Below, one piece after another: positions 1 to 11,133 of a DNA stretch of 64,000 bases (the first letter of the stretch is position 1; the number at the start of each line of letters is the position of its first letter). The notes under the pieces were generated by a model. The model saw only the letters and a list, made by a program, of their open reading frames with translations. It had not been told where the DNA came from and made no database searches. The position numbers were made by a program, and so were the translations under genes. This stretch comes from Megalobrama amblycephala (taxonomy: Eukaryota > Chordata > Actinopteri > Cypriniformes > Xenocyprididae). The stretch covers positions 34,990,493-35,054,492 of the forward strand of contig NC_063061.1 in NCBI RefSeq assembly GCF_018812025.1, written 5' to 3'.

Positions 1-1
1 G

Positions 2-3000
2 CGGAATTTGTACCGACGCTGGGTGAGACCTGAGCTGCGCACAAAGGAGGAGATCGGTGAGACAATAGTCCTGGAACAGTTTCTGCGTGTTCTACCCTAT
101 GAGATTCGAGTCTGGGTCAAGGAACATGAGCCGGCAACTGGACTGGATGCTGCTAAACTGGCTCAGCAGTACATCAACGCTCACCGTGGCAGTCAGCGCT
201 CTCAACCAATGAAAGGTAACTTTAAAACCCCTCCCAGTAGTTCTGGGGAACCTAATACAGACTCTAATGTTACTCAGGCACAGAAAGTGGCTCCTGAGAA
301 AAAACTTGTTTGCTTTTACTGCCAACAACTGGGTCACAAAGCAACAGTGTGTCCAGTGCGTAAAGCTAAACTGACTGGCTTTTGTTATGTCCCAAGAGAA
401 GAGGACAGTATGAACAATGTGCACAAAACCCAGAATGTGCAAGTGACTGTAAATGGAAAATGTATGAATGCTTTGTTGGACACTGGAAGCTCCTTGTCGC
501 TATTAAAAAAGAGTCATATGTTACATGTTCCATTTGATAATTTGGTCAATGTACAATGTGTTCTCGGGGATGTCAAGCAGTACCCCCAAACAGAAGTTAA
601 TGTATGTGTGCAAGACCAAACTTACCTGTTGAATGTAGCAATTGTAGATGACTTACCTGCTGATATGATTTTGGGAAGAGACTTACCAGTGCTCACTGAA
701 TTGTTGCATTCTGTTGAGACTTGTGTGTCCACCTCGAATGCTGTCAATGTTGCTTGTCCGGTAATGACACGAGCCCAGGTTAAAACAGGTCTGCAGCCAT
801 TGCCAGACTTTCATCATAGTCTGCTGCAAGGCGGGACCAAGGGCCCCAGGAAGACACGTCGCCAACGGCGACTGGAAAAAGGCCTGGGTACACCAGCTCC
901 TAAGATCCAAACCGAGGGTCTGGGAATTCATGACTGGCAGGTCCCAGAGAATATTGCAGAACTGCAAAAAGCTGACGAGTCTTTGAAACCTCTGTTTACT
1001 AAAGTGTTGGAGGGAAAACAAGCTGACTTGTGTGGGGAAAAATATGTTGTTGTCAATGATATATTGTACATGCAAACACCTGATTCTACCCGTTTGGTTG
1101 TCCCTACATGTTGTCGCCCCCTTGTGTTACACCTAGCACACAGTGTTCCATGGGCAGGGCACATGGCACTGCAAAAGACCTATGCACGCATTAGCTCGCG
1201 ATTTGTTTGGCCCTCCATGTACACTGATGTACAAACATACTGCACCACATGCCATACATGTCAAAAGACCAGTGCTGTGCGCCAACGAGATAGGGCACCA
1301 TTACATCCTCTGCCTGTGATATCTGTCCCCTTTCAGCGCATCGCCATGGACATTGTCGGGCCGCTGGAAAGAAGCAGTGCAGGGCACCAATATATCCTGG
1401 TCGTCAGTGACTACGCGACAAGGTATCCCGAAGCTTTCCCTCTCCGTTCCATCACTACACCCAAGGTCATCAATGCTCTCGTCCAGCTGTTCTCCCGAGT
1501 GGGAATACCCGAGGAGATCCTCACAGATCAAGGGACTAACTTTACGTCACGGCTGATGAAGTTACTGCACCGGCAGCTGGGCATCACCGCTATAAAGACT
1601 AGTCCATACCATCCACAGACCGATGGGCTGGTGGAGCGTTTTAACCAGACGCTCAAGAACATGCTTCGCAAGTTTGTGTCAGACACTGGAAGGGACTGGG
1701 ACAAATGGCTACCATTCGTGCTGTTCGCCTACAGAGAGGTACCACAAGCATCGACGGGCTTCTCTCCGTTCGAGCTCTTGTATGGATGGCGGGTTCAAGG
1801 ACCACTGGATCTCCTACGTAAAGGTTGGGAGACTGCTTCATCTGGAGAGGTAACTAAGTCTGAGAAGGGCATTGTCCAGTACGTCCTTGAGATGAGGGAC
1901 CGCCTGGAGAGCTACAGGGAGCAAGCCCAAGAAAACCTCCGACAGGGACAAAAGGCACAGAAGACATGGTACGACCAACACGCCAGATCCCGAGAATTGA
2001 AACCTGGACAAAAGGTTTTGTTACTGCTCCCGACATCGATGAACAAACTACTGATGAAGTGGCAAGGCCCATACACTGTAGTTCGTAAGATGGGACCAGT
2101 AACGTATGAAATTCATCACCCTGACAAGGGCAAGACTGTACAAACTTATCACATCAACCTCCTGAAGGAGTGGAGAGAACCACCCAGCAAGCCAGAAACA
2201 TCGCTGCTGATTCGTGAGGTGGAGGATGATCAGGAGGATGAACAGCCAGAGCCGAAGGTGAGAGAGCCAGCAGAGGTTGATCTCCGTCATTTGGGAGAGG
2301 ATAAACGAGCTGAGCTGCACCACCTTCTGGGTCGATATCCCTCGTTGTTCCGTCAGAGGCCTGGGCGGACCAACTTGGTACAACACCAGATCCACCTGCT
2401 CAATCAGAACCCTTCACGACAGCGACCGTATCGTGTTCCAGAGAGGCTGGTGGCACCTCTGAAAGCAGAGATTGGGACGATGCTAGAGTTGGGAGTTATT
2501 GAGCCCTCTAAGAGCGAGTGGAGCAGCCCCATAGTTATCGTCCCGAAGAAGGATGATACATTACGTATCTGCATTGACTTTCGAAAGCTGAATGCTCAGT
2601 CAAGGTTTGATGCCTATCCGATGCCACGCATTGATGACCTACTGGAACGTATCGGCCAAGCCAGGTACATTACAACTTTGGATTTATGTAAAGGATACTG
2701 GCAAGTTCCCCTGGAGGAGGCGTCCAGACCCTACACGGCATTCCGGACCCCACTGGGACTATACCAGTTCACCGTTCTACCATTCGGGCTGCATGGAGCA
2801 CCCGCAACATTCCAGCGACTAATGGACCAAGTCCTCAGAGGCTGTGAAGAGTGGTCAGCTGCATATCTGGATGACGTTGTCATATACAGTGCAACTTGGG
2901 AGGACCATCTTATACACCTCAGAGAAACCCTGAGCAAGATCCAGGAGGCTGGTCTGACTTTAAATGTGGCAAAATGTGAATGGGCGAAGTCTGAGACCAA

Positions 3001-3112
3001 CTACCTTGGTTACCACCTGGGAAACGGAGAGTTAAAGCCTCAAGTGGACAAGGTAGAAGCTGTTCGACGCAGCCCAAAACCAAGGACAAAAAAGAGGTCA
3101 GATCCTTCTTAG
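2..3112 (+). CDS. Gmr1-type Ty3/gypsy gag-pol polyprotein, 5'-partial, up to RT
   Basis: The frame is open to the window edge, so the start lies outside; the first in-window residues are already inside a domain. Order along the protein: a SCAN-like gag segment (about residues 1-60, with W-x-x-P-E near the start and V-L-E-Q-F-L), a CCHC zinc knuckle (CFYCQQLGHKATVC, about 102-115), an aspartic protease (LLDTGSS, about 156), an integrase with an HHCC finger (about 375-420) and a D, D-35-E core (MDIVGP, LTDQG, VERFN; about 447-543), then reverse transcriptase with YLDD at about 953. Integrase preceding RT is the reverse of normal Ty3/gypsy order and is the hallmark of Gmr1 elements. The frame stops at 3110-3112, and RNase H continues in another frame. 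The protein acts in retrotransposon particles for reverse transcription and integration. Family assignment is confident from domain order; activity is doubtful because of the frame break. Confidence 0.9.
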   Translation, partial: RNLYRRWVRPELRTKEEIGETIVLEQFLRVLPYEIRVWVKEHEPATGLDAAKLAQQYINAHRGSQRSQPMKGNFKTPPSSSGEPNTDSNVTQAQKVAPEKKLVCFYCQQLGHKATVCPVRKAKLTGFCYVPREEDSMNNVHKTQNVQVTVNGKCMNALLDTGSSLSLLKKSHMLHVPFDNLVNVQCVLGDVKQYPQTEVNVCVQDQTYLLNVAIVDDLPADMILGRDLPVLTELLHSVETCVSTSNAVNVACPVMTRAQVKTGLQPLPDFHHSLLQGGTKGPRKTRRQRRLEKGLGTPAPKIQTEGLGIHDWQVPENIAELQKADESLKPLFTKVLEGKQADLCGEKYVVVNDILYMQTPDSTRLVVPTCCRPLVLHLAHSVPWAGHMALQKTYARISSRFVWPSMYTDVQTYCTTCHTCQKTSAVRQRDRAPLHPLPVISVPFQRIAMDIVGPLERSSAGHQYILVVSDYATRYPEAFPLRSITTPKVINALVQLFSRVGIPEEILTDQGTNFTSRLMKLLHRQLGITAIKTSPYHPQTDGLVERFNQTLKNMLRKFVSDTGRDWDKWLPFVLFAYREVPQASTGFSPFELLYGWRVQGPLDLLRKGWETASSGEVTKSEKGIVQYVLEMRDRLESYREQAQENLRQGQKAQKTWYDQHARSRELKPGQKVLLLLPTSMNKLLMKWQGPYTVVRKMGPVTYEIHHPDKGKTVQTYHINLLKEWREPPSKPETSLLIREVEDDQEDEQPEPKVREPAEVDLRHLGEDKRAELHHLLGRYPSLFRQRPGRTNLVQHQIHLLNQNPSRQRPYRVPERLVAPLKAEIGTMLELGVIEPSKSEWSSPIVIVPKKDDTLRICIDFRKLNAQSRFDAYPMPRIDDLLERIGQARYITTLDLCKGYWQVPLEEASRPYTAFRTPLGLYQFTVLPFGLHGAPATFQRLMDQVLRGCEEWSAAYLDDVVIYSATWEDHLIHLRETLSKIQEAGLTLNVAKCEWAKSETNYLGYHLGNGELKPQVDKVEAVRRSPKPRTKKRSDPS

Positions 3113-3708
3113 GACTGGTGGGGTGGTATCGACGATTCATCCCCAACTTCTCTACCACTGCTGTCCCACTGACCAACCTCCTCTGTAAGAACGTGAAGAA
3201 CCCGATTATCTGGACTGAGGAATGTGAAATGGCCTTCAACACTCTAAAGAGGCAGATGTGTTCTGGCCCAGTCCTCATAAGTCCGGACTTCACAAAGGCG
3301 TTCATTGTTCAGGTAGATGCTTCAGCTGTGGGGATTGGAGCAGTCCTGGCCCAAGGAGACCTGGGCGAAGAGAGGCCCATAGCGTTCCTGAGCCGGAAAC
3401 TGCTACCCAGAGAAAGCCGATACTCTACAGTGGAGAAGGAAGGTCTGGCAATCAAGTGGGCCTTGGAGAGCCTCAGGTACTACCTGCTAGGAAGGGAGTT
3501 TACCCTGGAGACAGATCACCGAGCCCTGACGTGGATCCACACCATGAAGGACCACAACTCCCGGGTGACTAGGTGGTATCTCTCCCTGCAACCCTACCAG
3601 TTTAAGGTCAGACATCGACCTGGACCCCAAAACAAAATTGCCGACTACCTGTCCCGAAATCCGGTCAGTTTGCGGCCTGGGGAGGGGGGAGGTGATGTGA
3701 CAGAGTGA
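3113..3708 (+). pseudogene. RNase H domain of the Gmr1-type element, shifted out of frame
   Basis: This carries the connection region (F-L-G-L-V-G-W-Y-R-R-F) and an RNase H domain with D-A-S-A-V-G-I-G-A-V-L, E-K-E and T-D-H-R-A-L motifs. It ends with the R-P-G-P-Q-N tether typical of gypsy elements. It continues the RT of the preceding frame after a one-base backward shift. The shift point can be placed at the run of six A followed by G at 3088-3094. The apparent start at 3118 is a GTG inside the domain and is not a real initiation site. The stop overlaps the first bases of the 3' LTR. I read it as one polyprotein broken by a one-base deletion, or less likely joined by a -1 ribosomal frameshift. 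Confidence 0.85.
3679..3692 (+). promoter_or_regulatory. Polypurine tract of the Gmr1-type element
   Basis: A G-rich purine run (GGGGAGGGGGGAGG) lies directly in front of a TG start of the LTR. This is the expected place for plus-strand priming. Confidence 0.75.
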
Positions 3709-4744
3709 CCTGTCCCTGTTGGTTAGCGCAGCACACACACACACACACACACACTCAGCCCAACTTACCTCATCCTCCGTTCTCTGCTGAGGCGTTGTGG
3801 GTGCACACGCACGCCATTAGCACGCTGGTCGTCATACACGCAAACATATCCACTCCATTTCCATCCCCGTCAGAATCCACGCTGCGCATAACAACATGCA
3901 TACATACCTGAGTTGTTTTTCGTTTTGTTTCTATGTTTTGTCATGTTATCGTGTTAATACATACCTGTGTTCCGTGTTTGTCAGCGTCTGTGTTGCCGGT
4001 CTTTCGCGTTGCTTCTCCACCATCAGTCGGCCGAACCTGAGCGTCACCCAGCGGCCGGGATAATTAGTGCCGGGATCGCTGTGTGTGGACGCGTCGGCGC
4101 GAAGCAACCGGAAGTCGGCTCGTCCACTGTCTTGTTAATATGGGGGGGGGGGGTAATGGAAAGTTGCACTATTATTATGTGTTTATTATTATTTATGTCT
4201 ATATTTGTATTTGTTATTTTGACTTTATTTTTTTGTTTATATATATTTCGTTATTTTATGTGTGTAAATATTTATGTAATGTTGCAATATACTCACCTGA
4301 ATACTTACCCACTCATGTTGATGATGGTTTTAACAAAATGGGTGGGGCTTGGACTATAAAGAGGAGCCCCAAATAAGAAAAGGTTGTCAGTTAACCTGGC
4401 GAGCAAGCGAGCAAGTGTGGTGCCGTGAGCGATTTATTTGACATTTTGACATTGAGGTAGTTTGCGTGTATATATTTATATATATACATTTTTCTTTCTT
4501 TGTTATTTTGTGCAGTTTTTTTTTTTCCTATTTGTTTTTTTTGTTTGTTACTTTTGTAAATAGCTTTGGTTGTTTGTCTACTGGGACTGTTTCACCTCTC
4601 GAGCACTGTAAATAAACATCACTTTACACTTACATCTCTGCGAGTATTGCCATATTTTTTTTTTGGATTCTTTTTTTTTTTTTTTTTTGGGGCAAACCCA
4701 GTTTCGCCTGACAGCGGGCCTGCGAAGACTCGTTGTCCCACACA
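3693..4744 (+). repeat. 3' LTR of the Gmr1-type element (boundaries approximate)
   Basis: The LTR starts with TG just after the polypurine tract and is placed to end at CACACA near 4744. It holds a CA microsatellite (about 3732-3753), a TATAAA at 4355-4360 and an AATAAA polyadenylation signal at 4611-4616 followed by T-rich sequence, the order expected of U3-R-U5. The 5' LTR is outside the window, so the end cannot be confirmed by comparison. The start could be 3693 or 3696. Confidence 0.65.
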
Positions 4745-6120
4745 GTCATAGAATCTTTTCTTTTGCACAAAATGTTCTAGAGAGAAATGGTTCTTTAGAC
4801 TATTAAAATGTTATTCACACTAAGAAAAAAAAAAAATAGTGTCAATATCCTATTTGGAACCTTTATTTTTAAGAGTGTTGGCCATTATTCATTAGTACAC
4901 AATCAACTTTTTCTTGTAGTTACATTTTATCACAAAAGATGATTATTAAATTGTGTTCTACGTAAATAAAGTGTATATATAAGAATTCAAAAATGTGACT
5001 GTGGTAACTTGTTTTAACACAATATTACGTGGCCCTGTACCAAATGGAAGCCTAAGCCCTCACAGTCTTCCTCTGAGTCCACATTTTCATGACATAATTC
5101 CATTTTGACTGTTGGGTTTAGTCTGCTGTGGAGCTCGATTGATTTTGGGCTCTGGAAAAATGAGCATCCAGGGTGAATATCGGCCATAAAGGGAGTGGAT
5201 TAGGGCCCGGATTTGGCCTAAGTTCAATTAGGACATTTAAGTAGCTTTTATAAACATTATTGGTGTGTGTCTTGAGAAAACAATGGCACTGATATATTTT
5301 AAGATATGCAAGTGCAAGTTGCTTTCAGTTAAACCAGTTCAAACATGCATTTTAGTCCTGGACTAGGCTTAAGCCTTGTCTGTGAAACCAGGGGAAAATT
5401 TCTTAAGCTTTATTTCAATTTCATGGGAAAACGTAACTCTTTCTAACTTAAAAACCACCGATTGGCAATTGCTTTCAAGAAATCAACAGATATGTTTTTG
5501 ATTGGCTACACTGATCAACTCTGCAAAACAAGTTGTAAATAGAAACCTATGACGCTCCCCGGAGCACAATCACCAAATCTTTTTCACCAATATGCTATTA
5601 CTACAGAGAAAACTGATCGTAGACCAGCAGTTATGGACAGCTTTTTCCTCTAAAAGCAATCAGAAGCAGCAGCAGTCAGAATTCTGTCTCAATTCTGTGC
5701 AGTTTCCAGCTGAAATCAACATGGTTGTAAATCACCAACAACTTTTATTCCTTTTCATACAAATTATGATTACATGGAGAGATTAAAAGACTTGTTCCTT
5801 GCACTGATCCTCATAGGTCTTAAACACACGCTGCCCATGAGGAACAGTGCAAGGAACAAGGGACAAGTCTTTATTAATTGCGTCTTAATTATCTCTCCCT
5901 GTAATCATATTTTGTATGAAAAGGAATAAAAGTTGTTGGTGATTTAAAGCCACTATTGTTGATTTCAGCTGGAAACTAATTAATTTTAAGAAAGTTTGTT
6001 GGAGTTTTACAAAACTTTAGGTAGAGATTGTCCAGAGAGTCCAGTATGCAGCTTCCACACTGAATTAAAATGCATTTATCATTCCTGTTTACACAGACAA
6101 GTTTTGCAAATACTGTCTTT
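4745..6120. other. Noncoding spacer with short repeat remnants
   Basis: No gene is supported. About 4750-4880 holds a worn copy of the AAGGTTCC/TTAAGAGTG miniature transposon that is complete at 23114-23397. About 5209-5390 is a repeat found again in inverted orientation at about 47930-48137, ending in GTGAAACCAGG. About 5726-5813 and 5838-5947 form an imperfect hairpin. Confidence 0.6.
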
Positions 6121-6280
6121 TTCATATTCATTTTTTACATCGATATTTGAATATATGACGTTTATGTGAAGTGCAGCAGATGAAGTCATGCACACGTAAT
6201 CTTGTGGCAGCTGCGAATCAGCCTAAAACACAGCTCAGATATTTATACACATCCAGAAAGACTGGACATTCACTCTTCAG
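6121..6280 (+). promoter_or_regulatory. Promoter and noncoding exon 1 of receptor copy 1
   Basis: A TATA-like ATTTATACAC at 6241-6250 is followed by the conserved exon ending ACTCTTCAG at 6280, with splice donor GTGATAAA at 6281. The octamer-like box is degenerate here (ATATTTGAATAT near 6144). The same cassette precedes all other receptor copies. The transcription start is inferred, not seen. Confidence 0.65.
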
Positions 6281-6815
6281 GTGATAAACTTTTGATTTAT
6301 TTTCTTGCTTTCAGTTTTTTCTGTGAGTTTTAGGTATTGTGAGGTTTATGAGCATGTAAGATGGTTTAACTATTAAATAAAACAGAGTTGAGATCTACTT
6401 GTTTTATCTACTTATTTTAATAGATTAAAAAAAATAATTAATTTAAATTTAATTAAATTAAATTGCAACCATTTAAGGGAATTTCCATGTGAACTGTGAA
6501 ATTTAAATGCTGTGTTTTTTTAATTAACAGAATCATTTCTTGTTCTGAAGTTATTAAATATTGTATTGCATTTGTTATTCTGTTAGCATTGTATTGTTAA
6601 TGCATTAAAATGACCTTTAATTGTAGACATTTAATATTAAAACATTCCGTATTATGTGTAATAACAAGTTTGAAAACTTTTAAATTCAATGCATGAAAAA
6701 ATGCAAAAGTTTGAATTACATTTTCACTTCTCTCTTCCTGTTGAACGCAGTTGTCTTTTTTTTTTTGAGTTGAGTTGAGTTGATGTTCTGAGCTGAGAAG
6801 ACAAACACAGAGGAG

Positions 6816-7649
6816 ATGAATAACTGTACAGAGAACTTCACACCTGAAGCATCTACAAACTCCACAACTCATTTTATTGAGCAACTCAATAGTTTAGAAA
6901 TTTGTCTATTTAGCCTCCATTTCCTGTTTGGTCTTCCTACACACTCTTATGTTATATGGCTCATCGTCACAAAAAGTGGGGTTGCATCAGAGTTCTTCAA
7001 CCTCAATCTGTCTGTTTGCGAGATTGCCACCTGTCTGAACGCTATATTTTCTCTACTGTCATTTTTGTTATCAAGTCTCACAAGAACTACACATTTCTTG
7101 CAAGGACTAGCCATCACTGGTCGTCCTGTGTTTCAGTGTCTGATTTGTGTTGAGCGTTACCTGGCAGTGGTTCATCCTGTAACCTTTCTGAAGTACAAAC
7201 CTCTCAGATATAGAGTGATCTGCTGTGCTGTGGCTTGGATAAATAGTCTTGGTTCTTGTTTGTTCTGCATGTTTAGTTTAATCTCAAATAATCTTCATGC
7301 ATATACATGGTTCTACACACTGCAGTTCCTCCTCTTCCTCTCCATCCAGTTGTTTTGTCTTGTGGCTGTTCTCAGAGCTCTGAAGCAGTCAGGACCAGGA
7401 GAGAGAAGGAGAGAGAGAGAGGAGGAAAACCACAAGAGAAGAGCGTTTTATATCATTTTAATAACTACTGTGAGCATTGCTATCATGTATTTGCCATATA
7501 TAATCATAGGATTGTCTTTTGTTTCTTCTCAGCTCTTTATTGCTGAACTCATTGCTTTTAGTTTAATTTGTTATATTTTTGCTGGTTTTGTTCAGCCAGT
7601 TCTTTATTTCAAACGAGCTGGAAAACTGTCCTGCCTTTGCGCTCCATAA
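6816..7649 (+). CDS. Rhodopsin-like 7TM receptor, array copy 1 (intact)
   Basis: The product has 277 residues. A short extracellular N-terminus carries N-glycosylation sequons, then seven hydrophobic segments follow (TM1 about 28-52, TM2 62-85, TM3 95-120, TM4 138-160, TM5 170-195, TM6 213-235, TM7 243-265). After TM3 comes C-V-E-R-Y-L-A-V-V-H-P, the class A E/D-R-Y motif. Intracellular loop 3 is a charged R-E-R-E-E-E-N stretch encoded by a GA-rich tract. TM7 ends Q-P-V-L-Y in place of N-P-x-x-Y, and the usual TM3 cysteine is absent. The start ATG is the one conserved in all copies (M-N-N/H-S/T). The coding exon is preceded by acceptor AG at 6750, giving an intron of about 470 bp from donor 6281. 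A poly(T) run follows the stop, as in copy 2. Plasma-membrane receptor is inferred; ligand and G protein are unknown. Confidence 0.88.
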   Translation: MNNCTENFTPEASTNSTTHFIEQLNSLEICLFSLHFLFGLPTHSYVIWLIVTKSGVASEFFNLNLSVCEIATCLNAIFSLLSFLLSSLTRTTHFLQGLAITGRPVFQCLICVERYLAVVHPVTFLKYKPLRYRVICCAVAWINSLGSCLFCMFSLISNNLHAYTWFYTLQFLLFLSIQLFCLVAVLRALKQSGPGERRREREEENHKRRAFYIILITTVSIAIMYLPYIIIGLSFVSSQLFIAELIAFSLICYIFAGFVQPVLYFKRAGKLSCLCAP

Positions 7650-7682
<33 letters not shown>

Positions 7683-7883
7683 AATTTTACTATGCTAAAT
7701 AAAAAATAAAAATTTGCAAGTATTACATTATCGACTCTCTGATATACATTCAGATTACCTCTATTCTGTGTGTGTTGTTAAAATATAGTTGTACTTAATT
7801 TAATTATCTTTTTTCTTTATTAAATGTAAATTACATGTTGTAAACATAACATAACAAAAGCCAATTTTGTTCCTGTTCCTGAG

Positions 7884-7933
<50 letters not shown>

Positions 7934-7942
7934 TACTTTAAG
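7650..7942. repeat. Poly(T) and (TTA)n microsatellite spacer
   Basis: A poly(T) run follows the stop of copy 1 (about 7651-7677), and an uninterrupted ATT/TTA trinucleotide repeat lies at about 7887-7932. Confidence 0.8.
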
Positions 7943-8047
7943 ATTTGCATAGGCCTACCTGATGTTTTGTGATTTGTTGCCTATGGAGTCATGCACTCAG
8001 CACAGATATTTATACACATACAGAGAGACTGGACATTCACTCTTCAG
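7943..8047 (+). promoter_or_regulatory. Promoter and noncoding exon 1 of receptor copy 2
   Basis: An exact octamer ATTTGCAT at 7943-7950 is followed by TATA-like ATTTATACA at 8008-8016. The exon then runs to TCTTCAG at 8047, with donor GTGATAAA at 8048. Confidence 0.65.
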
Positions 8048-8153
8048 GTGATAAACATTTTATTAATTTTCTTGTTTTCAGCTTAATAATATGCAATATG
8101 TTTTTGTAAGATGGTTAAATTTTAGCTAAAACAGATCAGATACCTAAAATATT

Positions 8154-9298
8154 TTGGTAACACTTTACTTGAAGGGGTGTGCATAAGACTGACATGACAC
8201 CTTCATAATCATGACATGACATGTGTCATGAATATGAATGAGGTTTTATGAATGTTTATAACAACTGTCATTAAGTGTCATTCGCTCAAGTATGTCATTT
8301 TTAATGCAAAGATGACATTGTTTGAGATGTCCGAGTTATGACAACTTGACATAAACCAATACATCGTAACCTGTCAGTGTCTTTGTCATGACAACTTGAC
8401 ATCATTTAGCTTTATGGGTTAACATTGCATTAAACTGTCATGTAGTTGGTTTTGACATGAGGCCATTATAATAGTGTCATAAATATGTATCTTGAGCTCA
8501 AGTACAGTGGTACAAATTGAACTTGTCATTAAAATTTCATTAAGTGACAATACTCTGACAAATAATTTTATAACAGCGTCATAACTATTTTTCATTTCAT
8601 GTTTTTTTTTGTTTTTATTTTTTGTTTTTTTAAGTTTCCTCCAACAGAAGGTCAGATAATTTCAAATTTCGTAAAAAAGATTACACTGTTATAAAATAAT
8701 GGTAACACTTTATTTTAGGGTCTTTTAACTAGTTGCTTATTACTATTAGCATTCATATGGCTAAACTATTGGCTGTTTATTAGTACTTATAAAGCACATA
8801 TTAATGCCTTATTCTGCATGATCTTATTCTACATTCTTAATCCTACCCAATACCTAAACCTAATAATTACCTATTATAAGCAGTAAATTAAGAGTTTATT
8901 GAGGGAAAAGTCATAGTTAATCGTTTATATATGTGTTCCCTATACTGAAATGTTACCAAAATAATGTAATGTAATAAGCTAAGTAGTTTTTTTAAGTTTG
9001 ATAATTAATCTGCTATGTCATGTTTATGACAGGTTATCATGTTTTGCTAATGTCACGTTGTCATGACAAAGACACTGACAGGTTATGATGTGTTGGTTTA
9101 TGTCAAGTTGTCGTAAGAAAGACATCTCAAACAATGTCATCTTTGCATTAAAAATGACATAATTGAGCGAATGACATTTAATGACAGTTGTCATAAACAT
9201 TCATAAAACCTCCTTCATATTCATGACACGTGTCATGTCAAGATTATGAAGGTGTCATGTCAGTCTTATGCACACCCCTTCAAGTAAAGTGTTACCAA
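8154..9298. mobile_element. Foldback (long inverted repeat) nonautonomous DNA transposon
   Basis: The ends TTGGTAACACTTTACTTG and its complement at 9281-9298 begin inverted repeats of about 250 bp, rich in GTCATGACA-type short palindromes. No coding region is seen. Another miniature element (8701-8957) is nested in the middle. It lies in the intron of receptor copy 2. Superfamily is not assigned. Confidence 0.75.
8701..8957. mobile_element. Miniature transposon with GGTAACACTTTA end
   Basis: It starts GGTAACACTTTATTTTAG and ends TGTTACC. A clearly related copy lies at 31618-31886, sharing the middle TTAATGCCTTATTCTGCA and TTCTTAATCCTACCC stretches. It is nested in the foldback element. Confidence 0.75.
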
Positions 9299-9645
9299 TA
9301 TTTTTAAAACTAATGTGAAAGACAGTTAGAACAGATTAGAATTTTTATGCAATGCTATAGGTTATGTAAGGACATTATTTGAAGTAGCCATTTCATATCC
9401 TGAGGTTATATGATATTTGATAGAATTTCCCTAAAGTTATTTGGCCGTAAATTCCAGTCACCTTTATTTATATAGTGCTTTTTACAATACAGATTGTTTC
9501 AAATCAGTTTTACAGTGATAACAGACAAATAATTCAACATAGTTTGTTTTGGCTGAATTACATTTTCTCTTTCCTATTGATCACAGCTGCTATATTTGTT
9601 TATACATTTCTTTAGTTTTTGAGCTAAAAGAAAAGAACTGAAGAC

Positions 9646-10419
9646 ATGAATAACTCTACAGTGAACTTCTCCACACCTGAAGCATCTACAAACTCCACAA
9701 CTCTGATGGACAGTCTGAACATTTATATACATGGCATCAATGTATTGTTTGGTCTTCCTACACACTCCTATGTTATATGGCTTATCGTCACAGGATCAGG
9801 AGTTGCATGCTCTCTTTGTTTTCTAAATATTAATTTTTGTACTGGGTTTTTACATCTAACAACATTAACAAATTTTTTGATAGGAATATCCATCACTGGT
9901 CGTCCTCTGTTTCAGTGTCTGATCTGTGTTGAGCGTTGCCTGGCAGTGGTTCATCCTGTAACCTTTCTGAAGTACAAACCTCTCAGATATAGAGTGATCT
10001 GCTGCACTGTGGCCTGGATAACCACTCTTGGATCCTGTGTGTACTGCATCTTTACTGTAGGCTTATTTTATATGTATATATGGTTCTATGTGATTCAGTC
10101 CCTCCTCTTCCTTTCCATCCAGTTGTTTTGTCTTGTGGCTGTTCTCAGAGCTCTGAAGCAGTCAGGACCAGGAGAGAGAAGGAGAGAGAGGGGAGGAAAA
10201 CCTCATGATGAAGAGCATTTCTTCTCATTATAATAACAACTGTAAGCGTGATCATTTTCTATATGCCATTTACTATCTCAGGGTTCTTTTTCATTCTAAC
10301 AAGGAAGTATATTAAGGAACTTTTTTCTCTGAGTTTTATTTGTAATGTACTTATTAGGTTTGTTCAGCCTGCTCTTTATCTGCACCGGGTTGGAAAAATC
10401 TTCTGTCTTTGCTCTCCAT

Positions 10420-10421
<2 letters not shown>
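9646..10421 (+). pseudogene. Rhodopsin-like 7TM receptor, array copy 2 (broken)
   Basis: The N-terminus, TM1, TM3-TM5 and E-R-C-L-A-V-V-H-P (R-Y has become R-C) are recognisable. Compared with its neighbours about 25 residues around TM2 are missing. The open frame ends in intracellular loop 3 at 10233, while TM6 and TM7 continue in another frame to a TAA at 10419-10421. The loop-3 tract is shorter than in copy 1 by one GA unit, and a second short gap follows. The loss of TM2 plus a frameshift makes function unlikely. The acceptor AG is at 9585-9586. Confidence 0.85.
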
Positions 10422-10454
<33 letters not shown>

Positions 10455-11100
10455 CCCTTGGCAGGAAAATTTGTAAATTACTGTTTTACACATTCAAATT
10501 AATTTTCCTGTTCTTCCTTACCTCAAAACATGTTAATGTGAGACTGAGAATTCCATAACCGGGAAGCAACAACAGAAAAAGACAAATTATCCTTTTAATA
10601 GAGAAAATGACTGGCAACCAGGCTTTATCCTCACCTAACCAATGTCGTTCATAAAAAAATTCCCCATTAACTTGCCTACCTTGCCTAACTTGCCTACCTT
10701 GCATTTAACACTCACAAAAAAATGCGTTGCAGATGTTAAATGTGTTGCACCTGTTCAGGCCTGTTTTAGATTTATGAATATTGTTTGAGAAGTCTCATTG
10801 TATGTTTAGGAAAATAAGATTATATAACAATCACTGTGCTTGTGTTAGCCTTTGTATTGATGCTGTAATTGTGAGTTGATGAATGTTATTCAAATGTTGC
10901 TTGGTGAACAATATCAATCTTAATCAAAATAAGTCAGTCATGTCTGATGAAATACAAACTAAAAGATGAAAACATGGTTATGGAGAATACATTCGCCAAA
11001 GAATTGTGATTAGATTCATTAGATAATCAAGGCAGTTTCCTTGTCAAAATGGTCATTTACTTCATAAATATAAATAAAGTATCAACATTCAAAATATATT
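10422..11100. other. Poly(T) tract and 3' flank of the duplicated receptor unit
   Basis: A poly(T) run follows the stop, as in copy 1. The stretch at about 10728-10940 (containing GTTAAATGTGTTGCACCTG) recurs at about 19655-19810 and 22908-23075, so it is part of the tandemly duplicated unit. No gene is seen. Confidence 0.6.
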
Positions 11101-11133
11101 GTTGTTTTCAAATTCATTTTTTTTACTTTTAAT

